From positions 12,342 through 76,341 of the forward strand of contig JBDTYM010000006.1 of assembly GCA_040005635.1 (NCBI GenBank): a stretch of DNA of 64,000 nucleotides. Direction: 5' to 3'. The first letter of the stretch is position 1, and each line of letters begins with the position of its first letter. Origin of the DNA: Dokdonella_A sp040005635. GTDB taxonomy: Bacteria; Pseudomonadota; Gammaproteobacteria; Xanthomonadales; Rhodanobacteraceae. The notes beneath the pieces are model-generated. The model made no database searches, was not told the DNA's origin, and saw nothing but the letters and a program-made list of their open reading frames with translations. Of the stretch, positions 52,901 to 61,465 are shown in pieces. A program made the position numbers and the translations under genes.

Positions 52901-55084
52901 TCAGTCGCGCTGGATACGCGACAGGTTGATCGCGCCGACGTCGGTATCTTCGGCCAGCGAGCGTGTCACCACGATGCTGCGACCATCATGTGCGACGGCG
53001 AAATTCATGTCGGCCAGCGACCCGGTAATCTTCGCGATCTCGCGTTCGCTGCCGTTGCGCGGATCGAGCAGACGCAACTCGCTCGCACCGGTCGCCTGCA
53101 GTGCGACGTAGTAGACCTGACCGCCGAGCACGCGCCAGCCATCCAGGTGCGCCGGACGCACCACGGACGTCAGCAGGCTTTCGCTGCCGCTGTGCGGGTC
53201 CAGGCGGAACAGTCCGGCGGTCGAGATGCGGCTGAAATAGAGCGCATCTGCGCCGGTATCGACGCGCGCCACGTCATGTGCGAGCACGCGCCGAGCCGAT
53301 TCGCGGCCGTCGACCGTATGGATTTCGACCAGCTCGGTTCGTCCATCCGCCACATTGACGACGGCGACGAAGTCGTCCGGTCGGGTTCCATAGCTGCCTG
53401 CGCGCACGTCGTCGCTGGCCGCCGTCAATACTCGTTGGGTGCGCGAAGCGATATCGACTTCGACCAGACGTCCTCCGGCTGTACCGCGCACGGTGACCAG
53501 CAGACGCAGACCATCGGCGCGCCACGCCGGGTAGCACAAATTCGACGCGCCGGCGATCGCGAACGGCCACGTCTCGCCGGACGCCGCTTCGTGCAACCAC
53601 AACTGCTGCGTACCGGCGCGGTCGGATATGAAAGCCAGGTCATCGCCCACCGGCGACAGCACCGGCATGCTGTCGCTACCGGTCGATGGCACGATGTCCA
53701 CGGATGCCGCGCGCGAGTCGGTCTGGATTTGCAACAGCTGCATGCGCACGCGCGGAACTTCATAGACGACCGCATCGCTGGCGCGCGCTGCGCTCGGAAA
53801 TTCGGCCGGCGCGACGCCGAGCGCTTCGACATGACCGTCGGCGACATCGACGGTATACAAGGCGGGCTCGCCAGCCTGTCCCGACGAGAAAACCAGCGCA
53901 CTGCCTTCGCGTGTCCAGTCGTAGCCGCGAATTCGACTGGCGATGTGGGTCAACTGCCTGACGCTGCCGCCGGCAGCCGCGGTAACGAACAAATCGCTGT
54001 AGGGATTGGCGCCGCGGCGGAATGCGATCCATGCGCCGTCCGGCGAAGTGCGGGCATCCAGATCGGTATCGGTCGGCGCGTGTTGATACGCAAAGGGCTG
54101 CGATTCGCTGCCGTCGAGCGGTATGCGCATGATCGCCAGATCCGCCTTGCCGGCGCCGGAGGGTGTCGTGATGAGCAGATGGCTCGCATCCGGCGCCCAC
54201 GAAAAAGGCAGGACCAGACCGCCATAGCAGCTGTCGAGCAGGCGTTCGGCTCCGCCCAGCGCGGGAACGGCGATGATCTTGCAGCCTTCGTCCTTGAACC
54301 GCATGAACGCGATCGAAGCGCCATCCGGCGACCACACCGGATACAGCTCCGCACCGGCCTCCGCCGAAGTCAGACGCACCGTGCGCGACTGCTGCATCGA
54401 GCGTTGCACGATGCGTTGCTGGTGCTCCGCCGAATTGCCGATCGAGTAAGCGATGCGCGAGCCATCCGGCGAGATGGACGGAAAGTTCTCCGGTCCCGGC
54501 TCGGTCGTCACCATGCGCCGTTCGCTTACCTGCCAGCGCTTACCCGCGGTTGCGCCGTCGTGCCGTATGCGCAACACCGCGAACAGCACGATCGCAGCGA
54601 CCACCAGCAAGCCCGCCGCGACCGCCCAGGCAGGCTGCATCCACGGCGACACCGATGCTGGCAGCGCGCTCGATTCGCACAGTTCAGGCGCGAGCTGCGC
54701 CGGCAGTTCATCGACGAATCGTGCTGCAGCAATCAGCCGGTAACCGAGCCGAGGCAGCGTTTCGATGAAGCGTGGCGCGTGCAGATCATCACTAAGACAG
54801 CGCCGCAGGTCGGCGATCGCCTGCGTCAGAACGTCAGGCGTCGGGCAGGTTCCTTTCCACACCTCGTCCAGCAGTTCATCGCGACTGAGCGTACGACCGC
54901 TGTGGTCGGCCAGCTGCAGCAGTACGGCTGCAGCTTTCGGCGTGAGCCGTGTCCGTTCGGGCGTCGTCAGCAGGCGCAGCGTGTCGACTTCGAGCACGTG
55001 CGCACCGACCATCAGGTAGCGCGCGCGCCGTGCCCGTTCCGGCTTGGCCGACGTCGTTCTCGAAGAGACATCACCGATCAGCAT
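52901..55084 (-). CDS. Membrane-bound winged-helix regulator with periplasmic TolB-like beta-propeller
   Basis: A 727-residue one-component regulator of the CadC/ToxR type. A winged-helix DNA-binding domain (about 27-120, LTPKAAAVLLQLADHSGRTLSRDELLDEVWKG, then QAIADLRRCLSDD and RFIETLPRLGYRL) is followed by one transmembrane helix (about 152-173) and a long periplasmic domain of TolB/PD40 beta-propeller repeats (NFPSISPDGSRIAYSI, YPVWSPDGASIAFMRF, DARTSPDGAWIAFRRG, DSMPVLSPVGDDLAFISDRAGTQQLWLHE). It should sense an extracellular or periplasmic ligand and act directly on DNA. Start 55084 is chosen over 55180. It is upstream of the AraC gene; direct regulation of the receptor-sulfotransferase operon is possible but unproven. 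Confidence 0.9.
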   Translation of the reverse strand: MLIGDVSSRTTSAKPERARRARYLMVGAHVLEVDTLRLLTTPERTRLTPKAAAVLLQLADHSGRTLSRDELLDEVWKGTCPTPDVLTQAIADLRRCLSDDLHAPRFIETLPRLGYRLIAAARFVDELPAQLAPELCESSALPASVSPWMQPAWAVAAGLLVVAAIVLFAVLRIRHDGATAGKRWQVSERRMVTTEPGPENFPSISPDGSRIAYSIGNSAEHQQRIVQRSMQQSRTVRLTSAEAGAELYPVWSPDGASIAFMRFKDEGCKIIAVPALGGAERLLDSCYGGLVLPFSWAPDASHLLITTPSGAGKADLAIMRIPLDGSESQPFAYQHAPTDTDLDARTSPDGAWIAFRRGANPYSDLFVTAAAGGSVRQLTHIASRIRGYDWTREGSALVFSSGQAGEPALYTVDVADGHVEALGVAPAEFPSAARASDAVVYEVPRVRMQLLQIQTDSRAASVDIVPSTGSDSMPVLSPVGDDLAFISDRAGTQQLWLHEAASGETWPFAIAGASNLCYPAWRADGLRLLVTVRGTAGGRLVEVDIASRTQRVLTAASDDVRAGSYGTRPDDFVAVVNVADGRTELVEIHTVDGRESARRVLAHDVARVDTGADALYFSRISTAGLFRLDPHSGSESLLTSVVRPAHLDGWRVLGGQVYYVALQATGASELRLLDPRNGSEREIAKITGSLADMNFAVAHDGRSIVVTRSLAEDTDVGAINLSRIQRD

Positions 55085-55615
55085 GCCAATTCCGCCACAG
55101 GCAACCAGGATGACGCCTGACTCCTGCAATTGCCCCGGCACATTGCGAACGCGAATCGCGCCGCATTCGCCCTTGCGCAACAGCGGTCACACGAACCGCA
55201 AGAATCCGCAACGAATCTTGCCGGATTTGGATATCGATCCACCTGCCCACGCGGAGCCCAAGCGACGAAGCGTGGTTGCTAGGCGCCAGAGCGATGTCCA
55301 CATGCAGGATCTCTACGCGCGCGACGACGTTGATCGATGGCGGAAACAACTCGCTTCCTGGACGTCTGGATGTCCGAGTGCCGATTGCAGCAGCGAACCG
55401 CGACGCCACTGAAGGTGCCGTAACTTTCAGGCTGGATCCAGTCGACGGCGACGGGAAGCCGGCCATTGCGGCAGCGACCGTCGAGGTTCGTACGCGCCCA
55501 TCCGTTCGCAGGTGGATGCCGGTCGAGCAGCAGACTTTCGCGCATACCCTTACAATCCCGCTTCCTTCAGCCTTCCGCGCGGATAGATCCCGCGGTCCCA
55601 CTGCGGAGACTCCGT
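55085..55615. other. Intergenic region between the winged-helix regulator and a small plus-strand gene
   Basis: About 530 bases with overlapping short open frames on both strands, none with recognisable domains. CCCTTACAATCCC with TACAAT near 55550-55555 could be the -10 region for the small gene starting at 55616. Nothing else stands out. Confidence 0.45.
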
Positions 55616-55864
55616 ATGCAACGCTGGCTCAAATTGCCCGATGGGCGCTTCATCGATGCGGCCCGCGTCGTCTATATCGGCAAGGTGGAAACCTTCACGC
55701 GTGTCGACGAGGACGGCAACGACCTAGGCGTCGGCTACTCGGTCAACCTCGGTACCGACTTCCCGCGCGACAGCCAGCTTTCGGTGATTGGCAGCAAGGA
55801 TGAGGTGTTCACGCTGCTGCGTGGCATTCTCGGCGGCAACGCCGTCGAAGCGCCCAAGACCTAA
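55616..55864 (+). CDS. Small conserved hypothetical protein
   Basis: An 82-residue protein without known domains: MQRWLKLPDGRFIDAARVVYIGKVETFTRVDEDGNDLGVGYSVNLGTDFPRDSQLSVIGSKDEVFTLLRGILGG, with compact alternating hydrophobic stretches that suggest a small beta-rich fold. No signal peptide, cysteines or membrane helix. A GGAG box lies 8 bases upstream. It looks like a short conserved protein of this bacterial group (inference). Its stop overlaps the stop of the convergent MFS gene by three bases. Confidence 0.75.
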   Translation: MQRWLKLPDGRFIDAARVVYIGKVETFTRVDEDGNDLGVGYSVNLGTDFPRDSQLSVIGSKDEVFTLLRGILGGNAVEAPKT

Positions 55865-57075
55865 CCGCGCCGGGCGGCGATCGCCTCGATGTGCCGGTAG
55901 CTACGCCACGCGGCAAAGCCGAGCAGGGTTGCCACACCGGCACCGAGGGCGAGCTTCCAGGCGCTGTCCGACAGCAGCGGCGACAGCACGCCAGCGATGA
56001 TCGCGCTGAGCACGAGGCTGGTGAACGCCTGCACGGACGAGACGGCGCCGCGGTGATGTGGGAAGCGGTCGAGCAGCAGCAGGGTCAAGGTCGGCATGCT
56101 GACGCCGATACCGATTGAATGAATGCCGATCGGCAGCACCGACCACGGCAACGTCGGCCGTGGAAACACGAAAGTCAGTGCCAGGTTCAGTGCCGTGGCC
56201 GACAGCATGATCGTGTAGCCGAGTCGCACGGTCGCTGCCGCGGTCAGGCGCCCGGCGACGCGGCCGGACAGGAACGCGCCCAGCATCAAGCCGCTGATCG
56301 CCGGGATGAACAGCCAGGCGAAGTGCTGCGCATCGAGTTTGAGCAGGCCGAGCACGAACGCGGGCGCTGATGAGATATAGATCCACAGCGCGTTGAAGTT
56401 CAGCGTGCCGGCCAGCGCCAGCGGCAGGAAGGCGCGGTCGGCAGCAATCAGCCGATAGGTCGCGCCGAGTTCGTGCAGCGACAGTTGCGTGCGGCGCTCA
56501 TGCGGATGCGTCTCGGGCAGCCACGCAAAACAGGCCGCGCACAGCAGCACGGCGAACGCGGCCAACAGCCAGAAGATCATCGGCCAATGTGCGAACGCGA
56601 CGACCCAGCCGCCGACAATCGGGGCGATCGCCGGCGCGATGCCGAAGATCATCGACACGGTCGACATCAGGCGCTGCGCTTCGACGCCATCGAAGCAGTC
56701 GCGAATGATCGCGCGGCCGACGATCAGTCCGGCGCCGGCCGAGATGCCCTGCAACGCGCGGAACGCGAGCAGCGCTTCTATCGAACCGGACAAGGCGCAG
56801 CCGATCGAGGCGAGCGTGAACACCATGACGCCGGCGAGGATCACGCGGCGGCGTCCGAGCCCATCCGACAACGGTCCGTGCAGCAGGGACATCAGCGCAT
56901 AGGCAATCAGGTAGACGCTGACCGTCTGCTGCATCGCGAATGGGCTCGCATGCAGTTCGGCCGCGATCGTCGGAAACGCCGGAAAGATCGTGTCGATCGA
57001 GAACGGGCCGAACATCGCCAGTGCGGCGAGCATTGGCGCCAGCAAGCGGCGGCGCGGAACAGCAGGCAGGGTCAT
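55861..57075 (-). CDS. MFS drug exporter, Bcr/CflA family
   Basis: A 404-residue inner-membrane antiporter with 12 hydrophobic segments. The DHA1 motifs are MQQTVSVYLIAYALMSLLHGPLSDGLGRRRVILAGVMVFTLASIGCAL (about 47-95, containing the motif A GPLSDGLGRRRV) and IIRDCFDGVEAQRLMSTVSMIFGIAPAIAPIVGGWVV (about 125-160, motif C region of the Bcr type). It pumps out chloramphenicol, bicyclomycin or related compounds in characterised homologues; the substrate here is unknown. The long upstream frame is not coding, since the ATG at 57075 gives normal family length. It lies about 170 bases downstream of crcB. Confidence 0.88.
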   Translation of the reverse strand: MTLPAVPRRRLLAPMLAALAMFGPFSIDTIFPAFPTIAAELHASPFAMQQTVSVYLIAYALMSLLHGPLSDGLGRRRVILAGVMVFTLASIGCALSGSIEALLAFRALQGISAGAGLIVGRAIIRDCFDGVEAQRLMSTVSMIFGIAPAIAPIVGGWVVAFAHWPMIFWLLAAFAVLLCAACFAWLPETHPHERRTQLSLHELGATYRLIAADRAFLPLALAGTLNFNALWIYISSAPAFVLGLLKLDAQHFAWLFIPAISGLMLGAFLSGRVAGRLTAAATVRLGYTIMLSATALNLALTFVFPRPTLPWSVLPIGIHSIGIGVSMPTLTLLLLDRFPHHRGAVSSVQAFTSLVLSAIIAGVLSPLLSDSAWKLALGAGVATLLGFAAWRSYRHIEAIAARRG

Positions 57076-57244
57076 CGGGTTTCGGGCATCGTCGTGTCGC
57101 GCGCGGCGGCCATGCCGGCCGATGGCACGCCCTTCGCCAGGATAGCGCGCCTCCTTGTCGATCGCGTCCCGATGGGTGGCGCTGCGCTCGCGACGCTTGC
57201 GCCCACGCGTTTGGGCGACGCAGCGATCTTCGCGAGTCCGTCGG

Positions 57245-57703
57245 TCAGGAAATGTCGCCCGCGCGGGACAGCGGCGCTTCCATTTCGACGGCGGCCTGTG
57301 CCACCTGAGCCGCGCCACCATTGAAGTGTGCAGCCACGAAATGTCCGACCGCGACGGCGACCACGCAGAGCACGATCGAGGCGCCGATATTGAGCGCTGC
57401 GCGGACGAGCGAGCCGTTGCGCAGGAGATCGAGCGTTTGCAGGCTGAAGGACGAGAAGGTCGTGTAGCCGCCACAGAAACCGACCATGACGAACAGCCTG
57501 AGATTTTCCGAGGCCGGATAGCGGCCTTGCGCCAGCGTCAACGTTCCAAACAGCCCGATCAGCAAAGAGCCGGTGACGTTGATGCCGATGGTGCCCCACG
57601 GCAGGTCGCGACTGATCGGCATCGCCAGCACCGAAATCACATAACGCGCGAGGGTGCCGATGGCACCTCCGAGCATGACCAGCAGACACGTGGTGAAGGA
57701 CAT
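57245..57703 (-). CDS. crcB: Fluoride exporter CrcB/Fluc
   Basis: A 152-residue dimeric fluoride channel. Four helices carry the family landmarks LGGAIGTLARYVIS (about 11-25), GTIGINVTGSLLIGLFGTL (about 37-56) and the sodium/fluoride pore region GFCGGYTTFSSFSLQTLDLL (about 75-95, with the FxF phenylalanine box). The C-terminal 25 residues (FNGGAAQVAQAAVEMEAPLSRAGDIS) are an extra tail. Expression should be fluoride-induced because a fluoride riboswitch and terminator lie just upstream. Confidence 0.95.
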   Translation of the reverse strand: MSFTTCLLVMLGGAIGTLARYVISVLAMPISRDLPWGTIGINVTGSLLIGLFGTLTLAQGRYPASENLRLFVMVGFCGGYTTFSSFSLQTLDLLRNGSLVRAALNIGASIVLCVVAVAVGHFVAAHFNGGAAQVAQAAVEMEAPLSRAGDIS

Positions 57704-57732
57704 GTGCGCTCCTCAAGGTCAGAGGCGGACAT

Positions 57733-57754
57733 AAAAAAACCGCCGTTGCGGCGG
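57733..57754 (-). terminator. Expression-platform terminator of the fluoride riboswitch
   Basis: On the minus strand CCGCCG pairs with CGGCGG around CAA, followed by a run of seven T residues (57733-57739). It lies between the fluoride aptamer and the crcB start, so without fluoride transcription should end here, and with fluoride read through. Confidence 0.88.
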
Positions 57755-57790
57755 GTGGGTATGAACATACCTCCACCGCCTTGTCGTTGC

Positions 57791-57845
57791 GGTAGGAGTC
57801 ATCAGCCTCAGCAAGGCGGTTGCGGGGAACTCCATCCCCTTCTCC
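57791..57845 (-). promoter_or_regulatory. Fluoride riboswitch (crcB motif)
   Basis: On the minus strand the conserved aptamer blocks appear in order: GGGGATGGAGTTCCCC (57824-57839), AACCGCC (57815-57821) and CTGATGACTCCTAC (57792-57805). These match the published crcB motif in core and spacing. It is 90 bases upstream of crcB with a terminator between. Confidence 0.95.
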
Positions 57846-57975
57846 ACGGGAGCATCCTAGCGCGACTAGCGAATGTCAACTCCGGCGTCGCGCTGGCGCT
57901 ACCTGCGTGCGCCCGCATGACCCAGCCGTAGTGTCGTCCGACGCGGCGCGCGGGTCGGCTGCGCGTGCGCGTCGA

Positions 57976-58194
57976 TCAGGCAGTCGCCGTCTGCTGCGAT
58001 CGCGCTTCGAATGCGTCGCAGCGACTGGTGCTGGAAAGATAGCGTCGATGCAAGCGACACAGGCCGTCCCCTGCACGCACCGAGGCATAGGCCGAGCCCA
58101 TTACGACAAGGCCGGCGATCTCGCTTTCGAGCGTACGCGCGTCGTCGTCGAAATGACGGCAGCCGCCGCAACGTGCCGATAGCGATTCACTCAT
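57976..58194 (-). CDS. Small cysteine-containing protein overlapping the YeiH-family gene
   Basis: A 72-residue protein with CxxC near the start (ARCGGCRHFDDD) and two later cysteines (GDGLCRLHRRYLSSTSRCDAFEA), an arrangement that could bind zinc or an iron-sulfur centre. No signal peptide or membrane helix. Its ATG overlaps the stop of the YeiH-family gene by ATGA, so it is translationally coupled to that transporter. I do not recognise the family; a role linked to the transporter is likely but undefined. Too short to have been found without the overlap context. Confidence 0.7.
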   Translation of the reverse strand: MSESLSARCGGCRHFDDDARTLESEIAGLVVMGSAYASVRAGDGLCRLHRRYLSSTSRCDAFEARSQQTATA

Positions 58195-59591
58195 GGGGTC
58201 GGCTGTCCGAGGCAGCGCCAGAACTCGGCGAAGACGATCGTCGACAGGACGAAGCCGAGGATCAGGTTGACCACGACGCCGCTGGTGAACGCGTAGAACG
58301 GCTTTGCGCCCGCCGCGGCGAGATCCCGCAGCCGCGTCGCCAGGCCGATGCTGAGGAAGCAGAACGTGAAGGCCCAGGTACGCAGGCCCTGCAGCGGACC
58401 GACCAGGTCCGGTGTCACCACCTTCTTGAATTGATCGTAGCTGTAGCCGCGCGCGACCAGGGTGATGATCGCCGAAGCGATGAAGAAGCCGATCACGAAC
58501 TTCGGGAAGCGTCGCCAGATCTCGCCGCCATCGACGCGCGAGTCGACGCCGGTGCGTTCCCAACGCGTCGTCGCCAGGATCGACAGCACCAGCGCCCATA
58601 CGCCGATCCATACATCGCGCCCGATCACCTTCATCAGCGTGAACGCCTGTACCGAGGCTTCGGCCGTGCCGGCAATGCCGGGCTGGCCGGCAAAACCGCC
58701 GTAGGTCTGCGCCGCGGCAAAGCCGGCGGCATCGGCGAATTCCGATGTGCCGATCCAGGCGCCGGCGACGCCGGTCGGCAAGCCGAGCGCCTTCGACACC
58801 AGCGGCAGCACGAAGATCATCACGATCGCCCACAGGATCACCAGCGTGATCGCGATCGGCGCGTCCTCCTTCTTCGCGCCGACTGCGCCGGCAACCGCGA
58901 TCGCACCGGAAACGCCGCAGACCGCGCCGCCGGCACCGAGCGTCGCGGCGAGGCGCCGATCGAGGCCCAGCCGCACCGCGACGAAATAGATCGTGCCGAA
59001 GGTGGCCAGTGAAACGATTGCCGCCTGCACGATCGCAACCGGACCGGCCCACAGGATCAGCGTGAACGGCAGGCCCGCGCCGAGCAGGACGATGCCGGTC
59101 TTCACATAGAATTCGACGCGCAAGCCGCTCTTCAACCACGCCGGCACGCCGACCGTGTTCGCGATCAACAGGCCGAGCAGCAGCGCGACCAGCGGCGGCT
59201 CGAGGTTGTAGCGCGTCGACTGCTCCCATACACCGATCGAGTACACCAGCAGGGAACCGGCGAAGACCGCCGCGAATGCGGGCACGAACTGACGCAGCGA
59301 AATGCCGAGCGCGCGCACACCGAGGCCAAACAGCGCGAGCCAGAGGACGAACAACGCGAGATAACGTGGCGCGTTCGTCGCCAACTGGGTGCCGAGCTCG
59401 GCCAGCGTGCTCCACTTCTGCGGCGCGACCGCGATCCACTTAAGGCTCGATCCGCCGACAAAAGCGAACACGGCGACGATGACCAGGCCGAGCCCGATCC
59501 ACACCGCCCACCAGTCCTCTTTCGCGAACAGTTCGCGCCAGAACGAGGGCGGCGCGTCCGGCCGCGTGGTCGTTGCGGGGATCGTCGACAT
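58191..59591 (-). CDS. YeiH/UPF0324-family membrane transporter
   Basis: A 466-residue inner-membrane protein with about ten to twelve hydrophobic segments. Family blocks include PPLVALLLGLLIANTVGVPAWLKSGLRVEFYVKTGIVLLGAGLPF, LGAGGAVCGVSGAIAVAGAVGAKKEDAPIAITLVILWAIVMIFVLP and the GTSEFADAAGFAAAQTYGGFAGQPGIAGTAEASVQAFTLMKVIGRD signature. These proteins are annotated as putative sulfate or sulfonate exporters without strong evidence. A long upstream frame to 59825 is not coding. The GAGGAAAT box precedes ATG 59591. It overlaps the small cysteine protein gene by ATGA and is divergent from the cfa gene. Confidence 0.9.
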   Translation of the reverse strand: MSTIPATTTRPDAPPSFWRELFAKEDWWAVWIGLGLVIVAVFAFVGGSSLKWIAVAPQKWSTLAELGTQLATNAPRYLALFVLWLALFGLGVRALGISLRQFVPAFAAVFAGSLLVYSIGVWEQSTRYNLEPPLVALLLGLLIANTVGVPAWLKSGLRVEFYVKTGIVLLGAGLPFTLILWAGPVAIVQAAIVSLATFGTIYFVAVRLGLDRRLAATLGAGGAVCGVSGAIAVAGAVGAKKEDAPIAITLVILWAIVMIFVLPLVSKALGLPTGVAGAWIGTSEFADAAGFAAAQTYGGFAGQPGIAGTAEASVQAFTLMKVIGRDVWIGVWALVLSILATTRWERTGVDSRVDGGEIWRRFPKFVIGFFIASAIITLVARGYSYDQFKKVVTPDLVGPLQGLRTWAFTFCFLSIGLATRLRDLAAAGAKPFYAFTSGVVVNLILGFVLSTIVFAEFWRCLGQPTP

Positions 59592-59763
59592 GCTGATTTC
59601 CTCGGAAGCCGGGCGGCGCCATGGCGCAGGATGGCCGGATCGTACGCCGCCCTGGCGGCGCTTCAAGGTCGCACTTGTTATATCTTTATACCCGCTTCGG
59701 CGCGCGCCGGGGAACTCGCTGAATCCGTTATGCTTGAGCGGTCCCGAGCCCCTTGCAGCGGCC

Positions 59764-60882
59764 ATGCCCTCTTCGCGCGCGCGCATCCGAATCGCATCTC
59801 TGCTCGACGTCGCAGGGGTGCGCATCGACGGAGCCGCGGCCAGCGACCTCCAGGTGCATGACGATCGCCTCTACTCGCGCATACTCGCGCACGGTTCGCT
59901 CGGTCTCGGCGAGGCGTACATGGATGGCTGGTGGGATGCCGAAGACCTCGATGGCTTCCTGTTCCGTCTGCTTGACGCGCACCTCGACGAACGCGTCGGC
60001 GGCGCCGAGGACGCGTGGCTGTTCCTGAAGGCGCGCGTGGTCAATCTGCAACGCGGTCGGCGCGCCTACGAAGTCGGCGAACGCCACTACGATCTCGGCA
60101 ACGACTTGTTCCAGGCGATGCTCGGCCAGCGCCTCGTCTACAGTTGTGGCTACTGGAACCAGGCCAGCACGCTCGACGCCGCGCAGGAAGCCAAGCTCGA
60201 ACTGATCTTCGCCAAGCTCGGCCTCGAACCCGGCATGCGCGTGCTCGACATCGGCTGCGGCTGGGGCGAGGCATTGAAACTCGCGGCGCAGCGTCATGGC
60301 GTGTCCGGTGTCGGAGTCACCATCTCGCAGGAACAGGCCGAGTACGCACGCGAGATCTGCAGCGGCCTGCCGATCGAGATCCGCCTGACCGACTACCGCG
60401 AACTGCAGGAGCGCTTCGATCGCGTGTTCTCGATCGGCATGTTCGAGCACGTCGGCGTGAAGAACTATCGTGAGTATTTTGAAGTCGCGCGCCGCAGCAC
60501 CGCCGACGGCGGCCTGTTCCTGCTGCATTCGATCGGCTCGAACATCTCGTCGAACCATACCGATCCGTGGATCGCGAAATACATCTTCCCCAATTCGATG
60601 ATCCCGTCGGCCGAACAGATCGCGACGGCGAGCGAAGGCCTGTTCGTGACCGAGGACTGGCACAACTTCGGCGCCGACTACGACCGTACGCTGATGGCCT
60701 GGCGCGACAATTTCGACGCCGGCTGGCCGCTGCTCGCCGAAAAATACGGCGAGCGCTTCCGTCGCATGTGGCGGTTCTACCTGTCCGCCTCGGCCGCCGT
60801 GTTCCGCACGCGCCGCAATCAGTTGTGGCAGCTGGTGCTGAGTCCGCGCGGCGTGCGCGACGGCTATCGCGCACCGCGCTGA
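59764..60882 (+). CDS. cfa: Cyclopropane-fatty-acyl-phospholipid synthase
   Basis: Transfers a methylene group from S-adenosylmethionine onto cis-unsaturated membrane lipid acyl chains. The 372-residue protein has the lipid-binding N-domain and catalytic C-domain: YEVGERHYDLGNDLFQAML (about 100-120), the SAM-binding RVLDIGCGWGEALKLAAQRHG near 160, VGVTISQEQAEYA, and FSIGMFEHVGVKNYREYF near 225. The C-terminus WRFYLSASAAVFRTRRNQLWQLVLS is conserved. It is slightly shorter than E. coli Cfa. It is divergent from the YeiH-family gene. An AT-rich stretch near 59671-59700 (TTGTTATATCTTTATAC) may be its promoter. Confidence 0.95.
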   Translation: MPSSRARIRIASLLDVAGVRIDGAAASDLQVHDDRLYSRILAHGSLGLGEAYMDGWWDAEDLDGFLFRLLDAHLDERVGGAEDAWLFLKARVVNLQRGRRAYEVGERHYDLGNDLFQAMLGQRLVYSCGYWNQASTLDAAQEAKLELIFAKLGLEPGMRVLDIGCGWGEALKLAAQRHGVSGVGVTISQEQAEYAREICSGLPIEIRLTDYRELQERFDRVFSIGMFEHVGVKNYREYFEVARRSTADGGLFLLHSIGSNISSNHTDPWIAKYIFPNSMIPSAEQIATASEGLFVTEDWHNFGADYDRTLMAWRDNFDAGWPLLAEKYGERFRRMWRFYLSASAAVFRTRRNQLWQLVLSPRGVRDGYRAPR

Positions 60883-61465
60883 GCGGCATTGTTGCCGCGT
60901 CGAGACGGCCGTGCCTGCAGCGAATGCTTCAGTGTCGCGGTCCGCCGACGAGGCCTCAATTACAGATGTGGTTGGAAGCCGTCCCGAAACAACGCGTCGC
61001 GTGTGCGACGATGGTCGTCACCCCGAATGACGGCGCGGGCGTCGGCCGCGCCGCGATCCGCGAGCACGGCGCGCGGCTGCACCGAACTGACCAACGACTC
61101 CGCGTGACTCCCCCAGGCGTTGGCGGAGCCGCCGCCATCGGAAGTCACATGACGGGTCGACATCGGAATATCGGCGCTTGCGATGTCGATAGCGCATGTG
61201 GCGAACGTCAGTGTCATCGCCGCGCAGCGGCGTCGCAGCACGCTGCCGGTTCTTCGGTGTACGGTCATGAAAGTCCCCAGCGGCGCGGTCCCGCAGCGCG
61301 GCTGCACTGCCCATCCGAACCGCCAACGTACGTTAGCCAGCACGGCCATGCCGCGCCAATCAAACTTGTGGATCGGGCGATACCCCTGCGTTATCGCGAT
61401 AACCTGCGCTTATCGCGCGATAACACGGGGTTATACTGCCGCCGGGGAGCGCTGGGGGAACGCAC
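60883..61465. other. Gap between cfa and the LysR gene
   Basis: About 580 bases with no supported gene; open frames such as 60889-61107 and 60960-61349 lack domains or ribosome sites. The last part holds two adjacent palindromes described separately. Confidence 0.5.
61390..61423. promoter_or_regulatory. Paired TTATCGCG palindromes upstream of the LysR gene
   Basis: GTTATCGCGATAAC (61390-61403) and TTATCGCGCGATAA (61410-61423) are two perfect palindromes 20 bases apart, 43-76 bases before the LysR start. A third GGGGTTATA follows. They look like operator sites, probably for the LysR protein itself or a partner; LysR boxes are usually T-N11-A dyads, and these dyads fit loosely. Confidence 0.5.

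Noticed and set aside
52988..55120. A 710-residue plus-strand open frame opposite the winged-helix regulator
   Set aside because: The same shadow effect; it has no signal peptide, domain or neighbours in the same frame.
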